From Hydractinia symbiolongicarpus (Eukaryota; Cnidaria; Hydrozoa; Anthoathecata; Hydractiniidae): a stretch of 64,000 bases of DNA. Both the position numbers and the translations under genes were made by a program. This document shows, piece after piece, positions 5,973 to 16,121 of the stretch. The DNA lies in assembly GCF_029227915.1 (NCBI RefSeq), contig NC_079886.1, forward strand, positions 4,402,001 to 4,466,000. The letters are read 5' to 3'. A model generated the notes under the pieces. The model did no database searches, had not been told where the DNA came from, and saw only the letters and a program-made list of their open reading frames with translations. How positions within the stretch are numbered: the stretch's first letter is position 1; every line of letters begins with the position of its first letter.

Positions 5973-8900
5973 GTGGAGAGGAAGAGGTGGAAGAGGTGAA
6001 AGAGGAAAACCCCTATACCCCCATTGAGGAGGCGTTTGACCGTTCATACAAACGTTTCAAGATAAACTCGGATGGTAAGAAGAGGAATGTCAAGGTCTTT
6101 CTCAAACAGCTTAAGCCTATCGTTAAGAGGTTGATGAAGGAAGTGCTCAGGCAGAAGAAGTCGCTGAAGACTCAGGCTACACTGTGGGTGAAATGGGTAA
6201 AGGAGGACACCGGCTCGACCGATGCCCAACGTGTATATGTTGACAAAGCGTTCAATAGCTATATGGAGGTATTACATTCCAACGATGACATTTCCGATGT
6301 GATCCTCCGTATGACTAATAAAATAATCGAGCAGATTGAGAACCCCGCGCTTTCGGCCAGCGGATTCACAATCGAGAGGATCCTACATATGCATGTGGAC
6401 TTTCACAAACTAAAATTAACCAGAGGTAGTTCTTACCTACCACTACCGGAGAACTTCAGCGGAAAGCGATCCGTGATTAACCCTCATAACGAGGATGATG
6501 AATGTTTCAGATGGGCTGTTATCGCTGCTCTCAATCATGATAAGATCGATAATCACCCTGAACGAATCTCAATCCTTAAGAAGCATGATAAGTATAATTG
6601 GGATGGTATAACTTTCCCAATGGCGCTAAACAAGATAAATCTCTTTGAGAGGAGGAACCCCGATGTCGCTGTGCATGTTTTGACGAAAGATGACATAGAG
6701 GGTGTCTATATGTGTCGAAAGTCGAAGCATCTTGACCGGGATGAGACGGTTGTTTTGTTTTTACTGTGTGAAGGGGATAAGAGGCACTATATCGCTGTTA
6801 AGAACCTGAGTGGTGTCCTGAGCAAGGTTAACTCAAAGCATAAGAATAAAGAACATTATTGCTTGAATTGTCTTTCCGGTTTCCCGAGTGAGATGAAAAG
6901 GGATGAGCACTTTGAGTATTGCAAGGATAATGATGCTGCTAAGGTTCAACTCCCCAAAGAGGGTACCACTCTAACCTTCAGCGATGGTAAGTTTCAGCTC
7001 AAGGTCCCATTCATCATGTATGCTGATTTCGAGGCTTTTACACAAGAATTGCCGGAGGATGAGAGAAAAGGCGGATCATCAACCGAGAAAGTCGGTAAGC
7101 ATGTCCCAACCGGATTCTGTTGTTATAGTAAATATGCTCATGGTGACGTTCCCAACCCTCTTAATCTTTATCGCGGTGAGGACTGTGTTACGCGTTTTGT
7201 GGATCATGTGGTTTCCGAGGCGGAAAGGTTATATAACATGTTTCCTCAGAAAGAAATGGATCCACTGACGGATGAGGAGCGTGACGGTTTCAATAGAGCC
7301 GAGGTGTGCCACATTTGCATGAAGGAATTTGATGACAAGGATGACATCAAGGTTAGGGATCACTGTCATTTCACCGGTAAGTTTCGTGGAGCCGCTCATC
7401 AGGGGTGTAATCTGCGGTATAAGGTACCTAATTATATCCCGGTTGTCTTCCACAATCTGAGCGGATATGATGCGCATTTATTCATTAAGGAGCTTGCAAG
7501 GAAGTACGGAGAGGATGGTATGGATGTAATCGCAGAGAATAAGGAGAAATATATCTCTTTCTCGACCGATGTTAAGGTTGGTGAATACATCGACAAAAAT
7601 GGTGAGACTAAGGACAGGAAGATAAAGCTGAGATTCATCGATTCATTTAGATTTATGTCAAGCGGCCTAAGCTCTCTGGCTGACAACCTATCAGATGATC
7701 AGTGCAAAAACCTTCGAAAATTCTTCAATGGTGACGAATTCAACATAATGAGAAGGAAGGGTGTATACCCATATGAGTATGTTAACTCATTCGATAGGTT
7801 TAATGAAACTGAGCTCCCGTCAAAGGATGATTTCTACAGCAAGCTGAACATGAGTCACATCAGTGATGCCGATTATGCACATGCCCAGAAGGTGTGGAAG
7901 GACATGAAGGTTGGGAATATGGGCATTTATCACGACATCTATCTCAAGACAGATGTTCTATTGCTCGCTGATGTGTTTGAGACATTCAGAGAGACGTGTT
8001 CCAGATACTACGAACTAGATCCCGCGCATTTCTACACAACTCCCGGATTAACCTGGCAAGCATGTCTGAAAAAGACCAAGGTTAGTCTACATCTATTGTC
8101 GGATATGGAGATGGTCATGTTCATTGAGAGTGGTATTAGGGGTGGATTGTGTCAGGCTGTCCACCGCCACGCCAAGGCCAACAATAAGTATATGGGTGAC
8201 TTGTACAATCCACCTGATGGCTCTGACATGGATATTTTTGAGCGGCAGGAAATGGCTAAAACCAGACCTATAGTGAAAACAAAAATGAGATACTTGAGGT
8301 ACTGGATAATGAAACATGCACCTAGGACGATCAGGCTGAAAATCAGTAAAGCCTACAGAGCCATGAAGGACAAGGTCATGAGTTTGTATGAAAAGTCATG
8401 TTGGGGACCAACCACACCGAAAGAGGGGAAACAATATACCACCAAAGCCACCAAGGTCGGGAGGAAGGTCAGGAGGAAGGAGGTTAATAGCTATCTTCAG
8501 TACCTAGATGCAAATAATTTGTACGGCTGGGCCATGATTCAGAAGATGCCGACCGGGGGGTTTGAGTGGGTTGATGACACGGTTTCTGATTTCACATCCG
8601 AACTGATTTCGCAATTAGCTGAGGAAGATGGTGAAGAGGGGTACATCCTTGAGGTCGATGTGAGCTATCCGCGGGAGCTTCATGATTCTCATAGCGACCT
8701 TCCTTTCATGCCCGAGAGGAAGGAGATTAATGGCGTCGAGAAGCTGACGCCATGTCTTTCTGATAAGACGAAATATATCACTCATATCCGTGCGCTTGCT
8801 CAAGCGTTGAAGCATGGTCTTGTTCTTGAGAAGGTTCATAGGGTCTTGAGATTTAATCAGAGTGCGTGGCTGAAGTCATACATCGACTTCAATACACGGC

Positions 8901-9724
8901 TGCGCACGGAGTCGAAGAATGACTTTGAGAAGGACTTTTTCAAGCTGATGAACAATTCGTTCTTTGGTAAGGCAATGGAGAATCAGCGTAAACACAAAGA
9001 TATACGCTTGGCTACGAAGAAGGAACAGTATGAGAAGCTGGTGATGAAGCCCAACTTCAAGGGTAGCACATGGTTCTCAGAAACACTGATGGGTGTTGAA
9101 ATGTCCAAGATAAAGATCAAAATGAATAAGCCGATATACCTGGGACTGGCAATTCTCGACATGTCCAAGATGATTATGTACGAGTTTCACTATGATTACA
9201 TGAAGCCGAAATATGGTGATGACGTGAAACTGTGTTACATGGATACTGATTCATTCGTATACCACATCAAAACCAACGACTTTTACAAAGATATCGCCGA
9301 TGATGTGTCTGCTAGATTTGACACATCGGGGTATGATAAGGAAGATGGTAGACCTCTACCATTAGGTTTGAATAAAAAGATCATTGGGCTGATGAAGGAC
9401 GAGTTGGGTGGTAAGGTGATGACCGAGTTTGTGGCTCTAAGAGCGAAGACGTACGCATACAAACAGCTATGTGGTAGGGAGGATAAGAGGTGCAAGGGGG
9501 TCAAGAAGTGTGTGGTAAGGAAGACCATAGGTTTCGATGATTATAAGAGATGCCTGTTGGAGGGTGAAAATGTTTACAGAGAACAGATGACCTTCAGATC
9601 GATTAAGCACGATGTCCACACGATAAAAACAAATAAACTCGCGCTCAATGCGGATGATGATAAGCGCATAATTTTGGATGATGGTATTACCACACTAGCA
9701 AGAGGACATTATAGACACACATAA
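5801..9724 (+). CDS. polB: Protein-primed family B DNA polymerase of the Polinton (pPolB)
   Basis: From the first ATG after the upstream TAG the product is 1307 residues; the frame itself is open from 5519. Numbering from 5801: a helical MDIFE module (1-60), a region with C235 in DDECFRWAVIAAL and H329 in RHYIAVKNL that resembles a cysteine-protease-like pattern, a C2H2-like finger (about 351-375), exonuclease motif I (D409, E411 in YADFEAF), an endonuclease-VII-like Cys/His motif (about 501-541, CHIC...DHCHFTGKFRG), exo II (D557 in NLSGYDAH), exo III (D718 in YLKTDVLLLADV), an inserted second MDIFE module (about 805-893), then polymerase motifs A (D903 in YLDANNLYG), B (MNNSFFGK near 1052) and C (YMDTDS, D1148 and D1150). 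All catalytic residues are present and the C-terminus is complete. It should replicate the element by protein priming. The downstream gene is absent; satellite follows. Confidence 0.95.
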   Translation: MDIFEQEEMAKTRPIVKSKLIEWRDWLTKHVPKAIKDKTTKAFKAMKDKIMGLYKKGSGEEEVEEVKEENPYTPIEEAFDRSYKRFKINSDGKKRNVKVFLKQLKPIVKRLMKEVLRQKKSLKTQATLWVKWVKEDTGSTDAQRVYVDKAFNSYMEVLHSNDDISDVILRMTNKIIEQIENPALSASGFTIERILHMHVDFHKLKLTRGSSYLPLPENFSGKRSVINPHNEDDECFRWAVIAALNHDKIDNHPERISILKKHDKYNWDGITFPMALNKINLFERRNPDVAVHVLTKDDIEGVYMCRKSKHLDRDETVVLFLLCEGDKRHYIAVKNLSGVLSKVNSKHKNKEHYCLNCLSGFPSEMKRDEHFEYCKDNDAAKVQLPKEGTTLTFSDGKFQLKVPFIMYADFEAFTQELPEDERKGGSSTEKVGKHVPTGFCCYSKYAHGDVPNPLNLYRGEDCVTRFVDHVVSEAERLYNMFPQKEMDPLTDEERDGFNRAEVCHICMKEFDDKDDIKVRDHCHFTGKFRGAAHQGCNLRYKVPNYIPVVFHNLSGYDAHLFIKELARKYGEDGMDVIAENKEKYISFSTDVKVGEYIDKNGETKDRKIKLRFIDSFRFMSSGLSSLADNLSDDQCKNLRKFFNGDEFNIMRRKGVYPYEYVNSFDRFNETELPSKDDFYSKLNMSHISDADYAHAQKVWKDMKVGNMGIYHDIYLKTDVLLLADVFETFRETCSRYYELDPAHFYTTPGLTWQACLKKTKVSLHLLSDMEMVMFIESGIRGGLCQAVHRHAKANNKYMGDLYNPPDGSDMDIFERQEMAKTRPIVKTKMRYLRYWIMKHAPRTIRLKISKAYRAMKDKVMSLYEKSCWGPTTPKEGKQYTTKATKVGRKVRRKEVNSYLQYLDANNLYGWAMIQKMPTGGFEWVDDTVSDFTSELISQLAEEDGEEGYILEVDVSYPRELHDSHSDLPFMPERKEINGVEKLTPCLSDKTKYITHIRALAQALKHGLVLEKVHRVLRFNQSAWLKSYIDFNTRLRTESKNDFEKDFFKLMNNSFFGKAMENQRKHKDIRLATKKEQYEKLVMKPNFKGSTWFSETLMGVEMSKIKIKMNKPIYLGLAILDMSKMIMYEFHYDYMKPKYGDDVKLCYMDTDSFVYHIKTNDFYKDIADDVSARFDTSGYDKEDGRPLPLGLNKKIIGLMKDELGGKVMTEFVALRAKTYAYKQLCGREDKRCKGVKKCVVRKTIGFDDYKRCLLEGENVYREQMTFRSIKHDVHTIKTNKLALNADDDKRIILDDGITTLARGHYRHT
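8219..8399 (+). repeat. MDIFE module, copy 2, inserted between exonuclease and polymerase motifs
   Basis: The module begins GSDMDIFERQEMAKTRPIVK and ends near KDKVMSLYEKS, followed by a basic linker (KVGRKVRRKE) before polymerase motif A. It splits the stretch that in related polymerases runs directly from the conserved KYMGDLYNP to SYLQYLDANNLYGWAM, as I recall the family. Confidence 0.85.
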
Positions 9725-9956
9725 CACTATAAATTATAAGGCACGACAGATGAGGGTGGGTAGGGACCCATGGGGAGGGGAGGGGGCCCGGGGGACACGG
9801 CGGGGGTTGGGGGGTTGGGGCGGATCCGGACATTCGTAGGTGCTAACGGATTTTATAGACTCTTCTATCGTTGATTTGACGTGGATGGCCTATAATTTGA
9901 CGTGGAATGGTAAAGTGCCAACGGGGTCTGTCCTAACATCCGCCTTTTCCTATCTC
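9725..9956. other. Noncoding right-terminal region of the Polinton
   Basis: No gene is visible. It contains a very G-rich stretch (about 9757-9826), a direct repeat TTTGACGTGGA at 9875-9885 and 9896-9906, and unique sequence ending ...CCTATCTCT just before satellite DNA. It probably includes the right terminal inverted repeat, which cannot be confirmed without the left end. Confidence 0.55.
9757..9826 (+). other. G-rich tract with quadruplex potential
   Basis: Many runs of three or more G follow each other with short spacers (GGGTGGGTAGGG, then GGGGAGGGGAGGGGG, then GGGGGTTGGGGGGTTGGGG). This is the composition expected of G-quadruplex-forming DNA. It lies 33 bases after the PolB stop. Confidence 0.7.
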
Positions 9957-12900
9957 TATATAAGTCATTTTTTACTGTGGGTCCAATCCTAGCCGTTATC
10001 GCACGCCGAAGAAATAGAGACAGTTTCAAAGACTACATTTCATTGACTTTCTAACGGTATCAGTCCGTGTCAGTTACAACGGTTGCGTCACATATTCGTG
10101 CCAACATGAATTTAGCGATATTTTTCTGATATTACTAGGTTGCATCGCTTTTAACAGTGAAACGATTGACTGTGGGATTTAATTGAACTGATTTTGGACT
10201 GTGACCTTACAAATGTGATGAATAGACAATTGGACTCCATGAAATAACACTCTTCTTAAATTGGCATGATTGCCGGTACTCAGCGATTACACTGGGCGCT
10301 GTAGTAGCGCTTCAATTAACTTTATAAATGTGATAATTGAGACAATTGGACTCCACGAAATAACATTATTCTGAATTTGACATGATTGCTAGAACTCAGC
10401 GATTACACTGGGCGCTGTGGTAGCGCGTCATTTTAAAATTTAGAGAAATAAGTCCTTTCTTACTGCGGGACCAATCCTAGCTGTTAGCGCGCGCTGAAAA
10501 AATAGTGACAGTTTCAAGAACTACATTTCATTGACTTTCTACCTGTATTAGTCCGTTTGAGTTTCAACGGTTGGGTCACGTAATCGTACAAACATGAATT
10601 TTGCAATATTTTTCTGATATTACTAGGTTGCATCGCTTATAACAGTGAAGCGATTTACTGTGGGATTTAAATGAACTGATTTTGAACTGTGACCTTATAA
10701 ATGTGATAATTGAGACAATTGGGCTCCAAGAAATAACAATGTTCTGAATTTGACATGATTGCTAGAACTCAACGATTACACTGGGCGCTGTGGTAGCGCT
10801 TCATTTAAAAATGCAGATAAATAAGTCATTTTTCACTGTAGGACCAGTCCTAGCCGTTATGGCACGCTGAAGAAATAGAGACAGTTTCAAAAACTACATT
10901 TCATTGACTTTCTAACGGTATCAGTCCGTTTCCGTTACAGCGGTTGCGTCACATATTCGTGCCAACATGTATTTAGCGATATTTTTCTGATATTACTAGG
11001 TTGCATCCCTTTTAACAGTGAAACGATTGACTGTGGGACTTACTTGAACTGATTTTGGACTTTAACTTTTTAAATGTGACAATTGAAACAATTGGACTCC
11101 ATGCAATAACATTCTTCTTAAATTCGCATGATTGACGGAACTCAGCGATTACACTGGGCGCTGTGGTAGCACTTCATTTAAAAATGTAGATAAATAAGTC
11201 ATTTTTTACTGTGGTACCAATCCTAGCCGCTATCGCACGCCGAAGAAGTTGAGACATTTTCAAAAACTACATTTCATTGACTTTTTAACGGTGTCAGCCC
11301 ATTTGAGTTACAACAGTTGGGTCACATTTTTGTACCAACATGTATTTAGCGATATTTTTCTGGTATTACTAGGTTGCATCGCTTTTAAAAGTGAAACGAT
11401 TGACTGTGGGACTTAATTGAAGTGATTTTGGACTGTGACCTTACAAATGTGATGAATGAGACAATTGGACTCCATGAAATAACACTCTTCTTAAATTGGC
11501 ATGATTGCCGGTACTCAGCGATTACACTGGGCGCTGTGGTAGCGCTTCATTTAAAAATGCAGATAAATAATTCATTTTTTACTGTAGGACCAATCCTAGC
11601 CGTTATCGCACGCTGAAGAAATAGAGACAGTTTCAAAAACTACATTTCATTGACTTTCTAACGGTATCAGTTCGTTTCTGTTAAAACAGTTGCGTCACAT
11701 ATTCGTGCAAACATGTATTTAGCGATATTTTTCTGATATTACTAGGTTGCATCGTTTTTAACAGTGAAACGATTGACTGTGGGACATACTTGAACTGATT
11801 TTGGACTTTAACTTTATAAATGTGATAATTGAGACAATTGGACTCCACGAAATAACATTATTCTGAATTTGACATGATTGCTAGATTTCAGCGATGACAC
11901 TGGGTGCTGTGGTAGCGCGTCATTTAAAAATTTAGATAAATAAGTCCTTTCTTATTGCGGGACCAATCCTAGCTGTTAGCGCGCGCTGAAAAAATAGTGA
12001 CAGTTTCAAGAACTACATTTCATTGACTTTCTACCTGTATTAGTCCGTTTGAGTTTCAACGGTTGGGTCACGTAATCGTACAAACATGTATTTTGCAATA
12101 TTTTTCTGATATTACTAGGTTGCATCGCTTATAACAGTGAAGCGAATGACTGTGGGATTTAATTAAACTGATTTTGAACTGTGACCTTGTGAATTTGATA
12201 AATGATACAATTGGACCCCAAGAAATAACATTCTTTTTAAATGGACATGGTTGCCGGAACTCAGCATTTACACTGGGAACTGTGGTAGCGTTTCATTTAA
12301 AAACTTAGATAAATAAGTCATTTTTTACTGTAGGACCAATCCTAGCCGTTAGCGGGAGGTAAAGAAATAGAGACAGTTTTAAAAACTACATTTCATTGAT
12401 TTTCAAACGGTACCAGTCTGCTTCAGTTACAACGGTTGCGTCACATATTGGTACCAACATGTATTTAGCGATAGTGTTCTCATACTACTAAGTTGCATCG
12501 CTTTTAACAGTGAAACGATTGATTGTGGGACTTAATTGAACTGATTTTGGAATATGAGCATATAAATGTGATAAATGACACAAGTAGACTCCAAGAAATA
12601 ACATTCTTCTTAATTTGTCATGATTGCCCGAACTCAGCCATTGCACTGGGCGCTGTGGTAGCGTTTCAGTTAAAAATTTAGATAAATAAGTCATTTTTTA
12701 CTGTGGAAGCAATCGTAGCCGTTAGCGGGCGTTGAAGAAATGGAGACAGTTTCAAAAACTACATATAATTGAATTTCTAACGGCATCAGTCCGTTTCAGT
12801 TACAACGGTTGCGTCACATATTCGTACTAACTTGTATTTAGCGATAATTTTCTGATATTACTAGGTTGCATCGCTTTTAACAGTGAAACAATTCACTGTG

Positions 12901-14100
12901 GGACTTAATTCAACTGATTTTGGAGTTTGACCTTATAATTGTGATAAATGAGACAATTGGATTCCAAGAAATAAAATTCTTCTTAATTTGGCATGATTGC
13001 TGAAACTCAGCGATAACACTGGGCGCTCCGTTAGCGATTTAATTACAAATTTAGATAAATGAGTCATTTTTTACTGTCGGACCAATCCTAGCCGCTATCG
13101 CTCGCCGAAGAAGTTGAAACATTTTCAAAAACTAAATTTCATTGACTTTCTAACGGTATCAGTCTGTTTCAGTTACAACACTTGGGTCACATTTTCGTAC
13201 CAACATGGATTTAGCGATATTTTTTTGATATTACTAGGTTGCATCGCTTTTAACAGTGAAACGATTGACTGTTGGACTTAATTGAACTGATTTTGTACTG
13301 TGACCTGACAAATGTGATGAATGAGACAATTGGACTCCATGAATAAACATTCTACTTAAATTGGCATGATTGCTGGTTTTCAGCGATTACACTGGGCGCT
13401 GTTGTAGAACTTCATTTAAAAATGCAGATAAATAAGTCATTTTTTACTGTAGGACCAATCCTAACCGTTATGGCACGCTGAAGGAATCGAGACAGTTTCA
13501 AAAACTACATTTCATTGACTTTCTAACGGTATCAGTCCGTTTCTGTTACAACGGTTGCGTCACATATTTGTACCAACATGTATTTAGCGATATTTTTCTG
13601 ATATTACTACGTTGCATCCCTTTTAACAGTGAAACGATTGACTGTGGGACTTACTTGAACTGATTTTGGACTTTAACTTTTTAAATGTGACAATTGAAAC
13701 AATTGGACTCCATGCAATAACATTCTTCTTAAATTCGCATGATTGACGGAACTCACCGATTACACTGGGCGCTGTGGTAGCGCTTCATTTAAAAATGTAG
13801 ATAAATAAGTCATTTTTTACTGTGGTACCAATCCTAGCCGCTATCGCACGCCGAAGAAGTTGAGACATTTTCAAAAACTACATTTCATTGACTTTTTCAC
13901 GGTGTCAGCCCATTTGAGTTACAACAGTTGGGTCACATTTTTGTACCAACATGTATTTAGCGATATTTTTCTGGTATTACTAGGGTGCATCGCTTATAAC
14001 AGTGAAACGATTGACTGTGGGACTTAATTGAAGTGATTTTGGACTGTGACCTTACAAATGTGATGAATGAGACAATTGGACTGCATGCAATAACATTCTT

Positions 14101-16095
14101 CTTAAATTGGCATGATTGACGGAACTCAGCGATTACACTGGGCGCTGTGGTAGCGCTTCATTTAAAAACGTAGATATATATATAAGTCATTTTTTACTGT
14201 GGGATCAATCCTAGGCGCTATCGCTCGCAGAAGAAATTGAGACATTTTCAAAAACTAAATTTCATTGACTTTCTAACGGTATAAGTCCGTCTCAGTTACA
14301 ACGCTTGGGTCACATTTTCGTGCCAACATGTATTTAGCGATATTTTCCTGATATTACTAGGTTGCATCGCTTTTAACAGTGAAACGATTGACTGTGGGAC
14401 TTAATTGAACTGATTTTGTACTGTGACCTGACAAATGTGAGGAATGAGACAATTGGACTGCATGAAATAACATTCTTCTTAAATTGGCATGATTGCCGGT
14501 ACTCAGCGATTACACTGGGCCATGTGGTAGCGCTTCATTTAAAAATGCAGATAAATAAGTCATTTTTTACTGTAGGACCAATCCTAGCCGTTATGGCACG
14601 CTGAAGAAATAGAGACAGTTTCAAAAACTACATTTCATTGACTTTCTAACGGTACCAGTCCGTTTCTGTTACAACGGTTGCGTCATATATTTGTACCAAC
14701 ATGTATTTAGCGATATTTTTTTGACATTTCTACGTTGCATCCCTTTTAACAGTGAAACGATTGACTGTGGGACTTACTTGAACTGATTTTGGACTTTAAC
14801 TTTTTAAATGTGATAATTGAAACAATTGGACTCCATGCAATAACATTCTTCTTAAATTGGCATGATTGACGGAACTCAGCGATTACACTGGGCGCTGTGG
14901 TAGCGCTTCATTTAAAAACGTAGATATATATATAAGTCATTTTTTACTGTGGGATCAATCCTAGGCGCTATCGCTCGCAGAAGAAATTGAGACATTTTCA
15001 AAAACTAAATTTCATTGACTTTCTAACGGTATAAGTCCGTCTCAGTTACAACGCTTGGGTCACATTTTCGTGCCAACATGTATTTAGCGATATTTTCCTG
15101 ATATTACTAGGTTGCATCGCTTTTAACAGTGAAACGATTGACTGTGGGACTTAATTGAACTGATTTTGTACTGTGACCTGACAAATGTGAGGAATGAGAC
15201 AATTGGACTGCATGAAATAACATTCTTCTTAAATTGGCATGATTGCCGGTACTCAGCGATTACACTGGGCCATGTGGTAGCGCTTCATTTAAAAATGCAG
15301 ATAAATAAGTCATTTTTTACTGTAGGACCAATCCTAGCCGTTATGGCACGCTGAAGAAATAGAGACAGTTTCAAAAACTACATTTCATTGACTTTCTAAC
15401 GGTACCAGTCCGTTTCTGTTACAACGGTTGCGTCACATATTTGTACCAACATGTATTTAGCGATATTTTTTTGACATTTCTACGTTGCATCCCTTTTAAC
15501 AGTGAAACGATTGACTGTGGGACTTACTTGAACTGATTTTGGACTTTAACTTTTTAAATGTGATAATTGAAACAATTGGACTCCATGCAATAACATTCTT
15601 CTTAAATTGGCATGATTGACGGAACTCAGCGATTACACTGGGCGCTGTGGTAGCACGTCAATTAAAAATGTAGATATATATAAGTCATTTTTTACTGTGG
15701 GACCAATCCTAGGCGCTATCGCTCGCAGAAGAAATTGAGACATTTTCAAAAACTAAATTTCATTGACTTTCTAACGGTATAAGTCCGTCTCAGTTACAAC
15801 GCTTGGGTCACATTTTCGTGCCAACATGTATTTAGCGATATTTTCCTGATATTACTAGGTTGCATCGCTTTTAACAGTGAAACGATTGACTGTGGGACTT
15901 AATTGAACTGATTTTGTACTGTGACCTGACAAATGTGAGGAATGAGACAATTGGACTGCATGAAATAACATTCTTCTTAAATTGGTATGATTGCCGGTAC
16001 TCAGCGATTACACTGGGCGCTGTGGTAGCGCTTCATTTAAAAATGCAGATAAATAAGTCATTTTTTACTGTAGGACCAATCCTAGCCGTTATGGC
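14101..16095 (+). repeat. Dimeric higher-order repeat, about 750 bp, nearly three copies
   Basis: Two-monomer blocks starting near 14101, 14851 and 15601 are nearly identical, including the rare variants GGGCCATGTGGTAGCG (first two) and AAAACGTAGATATATATAAG. The third copy departs at about 15650 and near its end. Confidence 0.8.
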
Positions 16096-16121
16096 GCGCT
16101 GAAAAAATAGTGACAGTTTCA

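Larger units (their letters stand above)
1..9956. mobile_element. Polinton/Maverick-type self-synthesising DNA element, left part outside the window
   Basis: The block carries the two diagnostic enzymes of Polintons: a protein-primed family B DNA polymerase with embedded endonuclease-VII-like motif, and a retroviral-type DDE integrase. Genes are packed closely on both strands without obvious introns, as in a viral genome. The left end lies before base 1, so the usual capsid, packaging ATPase and protease genes cannot be assessed. The right end is placed at about 9956, where unique sequence gives way to the 373-bp satellite; the last bases of the unique part end in CT, which read inward from that end gives AG, as Polinton termini usually begin. 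PolB and the integrase are uninterrupted, which argues for a fairly young insertion. The class assignment is firm; the exact terminus is inference. Confidence 0.85.

Noticed and set aside
5656-9528. Antisense frames of 60-98 codons within PolB
   Set aside because: They are shadows of a strongly constrained coding frame and show no family features.
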